Origin: Balneolaceae bacterium
GTDB lineage: Bacteria > Bacteroidota > Rhodothermia > Balneolales > Balneolaceae
DNA length: 6,034 bases
Reading direction: 5' to 3'
Assembly (NCBI GenBank): GCA_003555185.1
Contig: PWFZ01000207.1
Coordinates: 1-6,034 of the forward strand
The notes beneath the pieces are model-generated. The model saw only the letters and a program-made list of their open reading frames with translations, had not been told where the DNA came from and did no database searches. Each line of letters starts with the position of its first letter. Position 1 is the stretch's first letter. Position numbers and translations under genes: made by a program. Positions 5,454 to 6,034 of this stretch are shown piece by piece.

Positions 5454-6034
5454 ATGAGCAAAAAAGTAAGGTTAGGTATGGTAGGGGGTGGATTAGATGC
5501 GTTTATTGGTGATGTGCATCGCAAAGCCGCAGCTCTCGATGGACAGTTTGATTTGGTTTGCGGAGCTTTTAGCAGTAAACCGGAAAAATCAAAAAAGACA
5601 GGAAATGCTTTAGGACTAAACCCAGCAAGAGTCTATGATTCATATAAAGAGATGTTTGAATCAGAGGCGAAACTGCCTGAAAACGAAAGGATGGAAGCTG
5701 TCTCCATTGTGACACCAAACCACGTACATTTTGATCCTGCCAAAATTGCCCTCGAATACGGTTTCCACGTAATTATTGATAAACCATTAGTTTTCTCCCT
5801 TGATGAAGCCAAGGAACTGAAGTCTGTCGTTGAACAAACAGGCAATCTTTTAGCCTTAACTCACACTTATACGGGTTACCCGATGATTAAAGAGGCGAAA
5901 GCCGTTGTGAAATCCGGTAAACTGGGAGATATCAAAAAAGTTTTTGTTGAATATCCTCAGGGATGGCTTTCCACACCGCTTGAGAAGGAAGGAAACAAAC
6001 AGGCGTCATGGCGAACGGATCCATCCAAATCGGG
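5454..6034 (+). CDS. Gfo/Idh/MocA family NAD(P)-dependent sugar oxidoreductase, 3' end outside window
   Basis: The frame opens at ATG 5454 and runs to the window edge without a stop: 193 complete codons, about half of a usual 350-390-residue family member. The N-terminal Rossmann fold starts RLGMVGGGLDAFIGDVHRKA (residues 6-25), the glycine-rich dinucleotide loop in its GGGxxAFIGxVHR variant. VSIVTPNHVHFDPA (83-96) is the conserved T-P-N-x-x-H segment. IIDKPL (107-112) is the family E-K-P motif with Asp in place of Glu; K110 would be the usual active-site lysine. The C-terminal substrate domain has begun by about residue 145. Substrate is not readable; family members oxidise or reduce sugars, inositols and glucosides, including 3-dehydrogenation of glucosides. 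It is divergent from the permease across 113 bp, suggesting co-regulation. No signal peptide is present, so a cytoplasmic role is expected. No clear Shine-Dalgarno sequence precedes the start. Confidence 0.92.
   Translation, partial: MSKKVRLGMVGGGLDAFIGDVHRKAAALDGQFDLVCGAFSSKPEKSKKTGNALGLNPARVYDSYKEMFESEAKLPENERMEAVSIVTPNHVHFDPAKIALEYGFHVIIDKPLVFSLDEAKELKSVVEQTGNLLALTHTYTGYPMIKEAKAVVKSGKLGDIKKVFVEYPQGWLSTPLEKEGNKQASWRTDPSKS

Noticed and set aside
5633..5845. 70-codon minus-strand open frame within the oxidoreductase
   Set aside because: The plus strand here encodes the conserved TPNHVH and DKP motifs of the Gfo/Idh family.

Overview
The window looks like chromosomal DNA from the Bacteroidota/Balneolota side of the tree. 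This is inferred from three things: moderate-to-low GC, start codons without clear Shine-Dalgarno sequences, and the gene set (a secreted GH65 glucosidase, a NupG-type permease and a Gfo/Idh/MocA oxidoreductase). No rRNA or marker gene is present to settle the taxonomy.

Layout. Positions 1-92 are a perfect hexanucleotide array, (AATCCC)15 plus AA, cut by the window edge. A short gene-free stretch with a small inverted repeat follows. Next is a complete GT-B glycosyltransferase on the + strand (208-1446). Positions 1447-1736 hold no convincing gene, only two short open frames and one patch richer in GC than its surroundings. An intrinsic terminator (1737-1763) serves the minus-strand GH65 gene (1769-3790) and may also stop the convergent glycosyltransferase transcript. 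A second, stronger intrinsic terminator (3887-3918) ends the next minus-strand gene, an NHS/NupG-family MFS permease (3943-5340). Divergent from the permease across a 113-bp gap is the 5' part of a Gfo/Idh/MocA oxidoreductase (5454 to the right edge, no stop reached).

How the genes may work together. The GH65 enzyme carries a signal peptide. It also keeps a glutamate (E610) at the position expected for the general base of hydrolytic GH65 enzymes, so it should hydrolyse an alpha-glucoside outside the cytoplasm; kojibiose-type alpha-1,2 linkages are the best guess. The permease would import the released sugar or a derivative, and the oxidoreductase would oxidise or reduce it inside the cell. 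GH65 next to Gfo/Idh recalls the E. coli ycj cluster, which pairs the GH65 kojibiose phosphorylase YcjT with the glucoside 3-dehydrogenase YcjS. The likeness is only partial, because here the GH65 enzyme looks like an exported hydrolase. The glycosyltransferase at the left appears unrelated to this catabolic locus.
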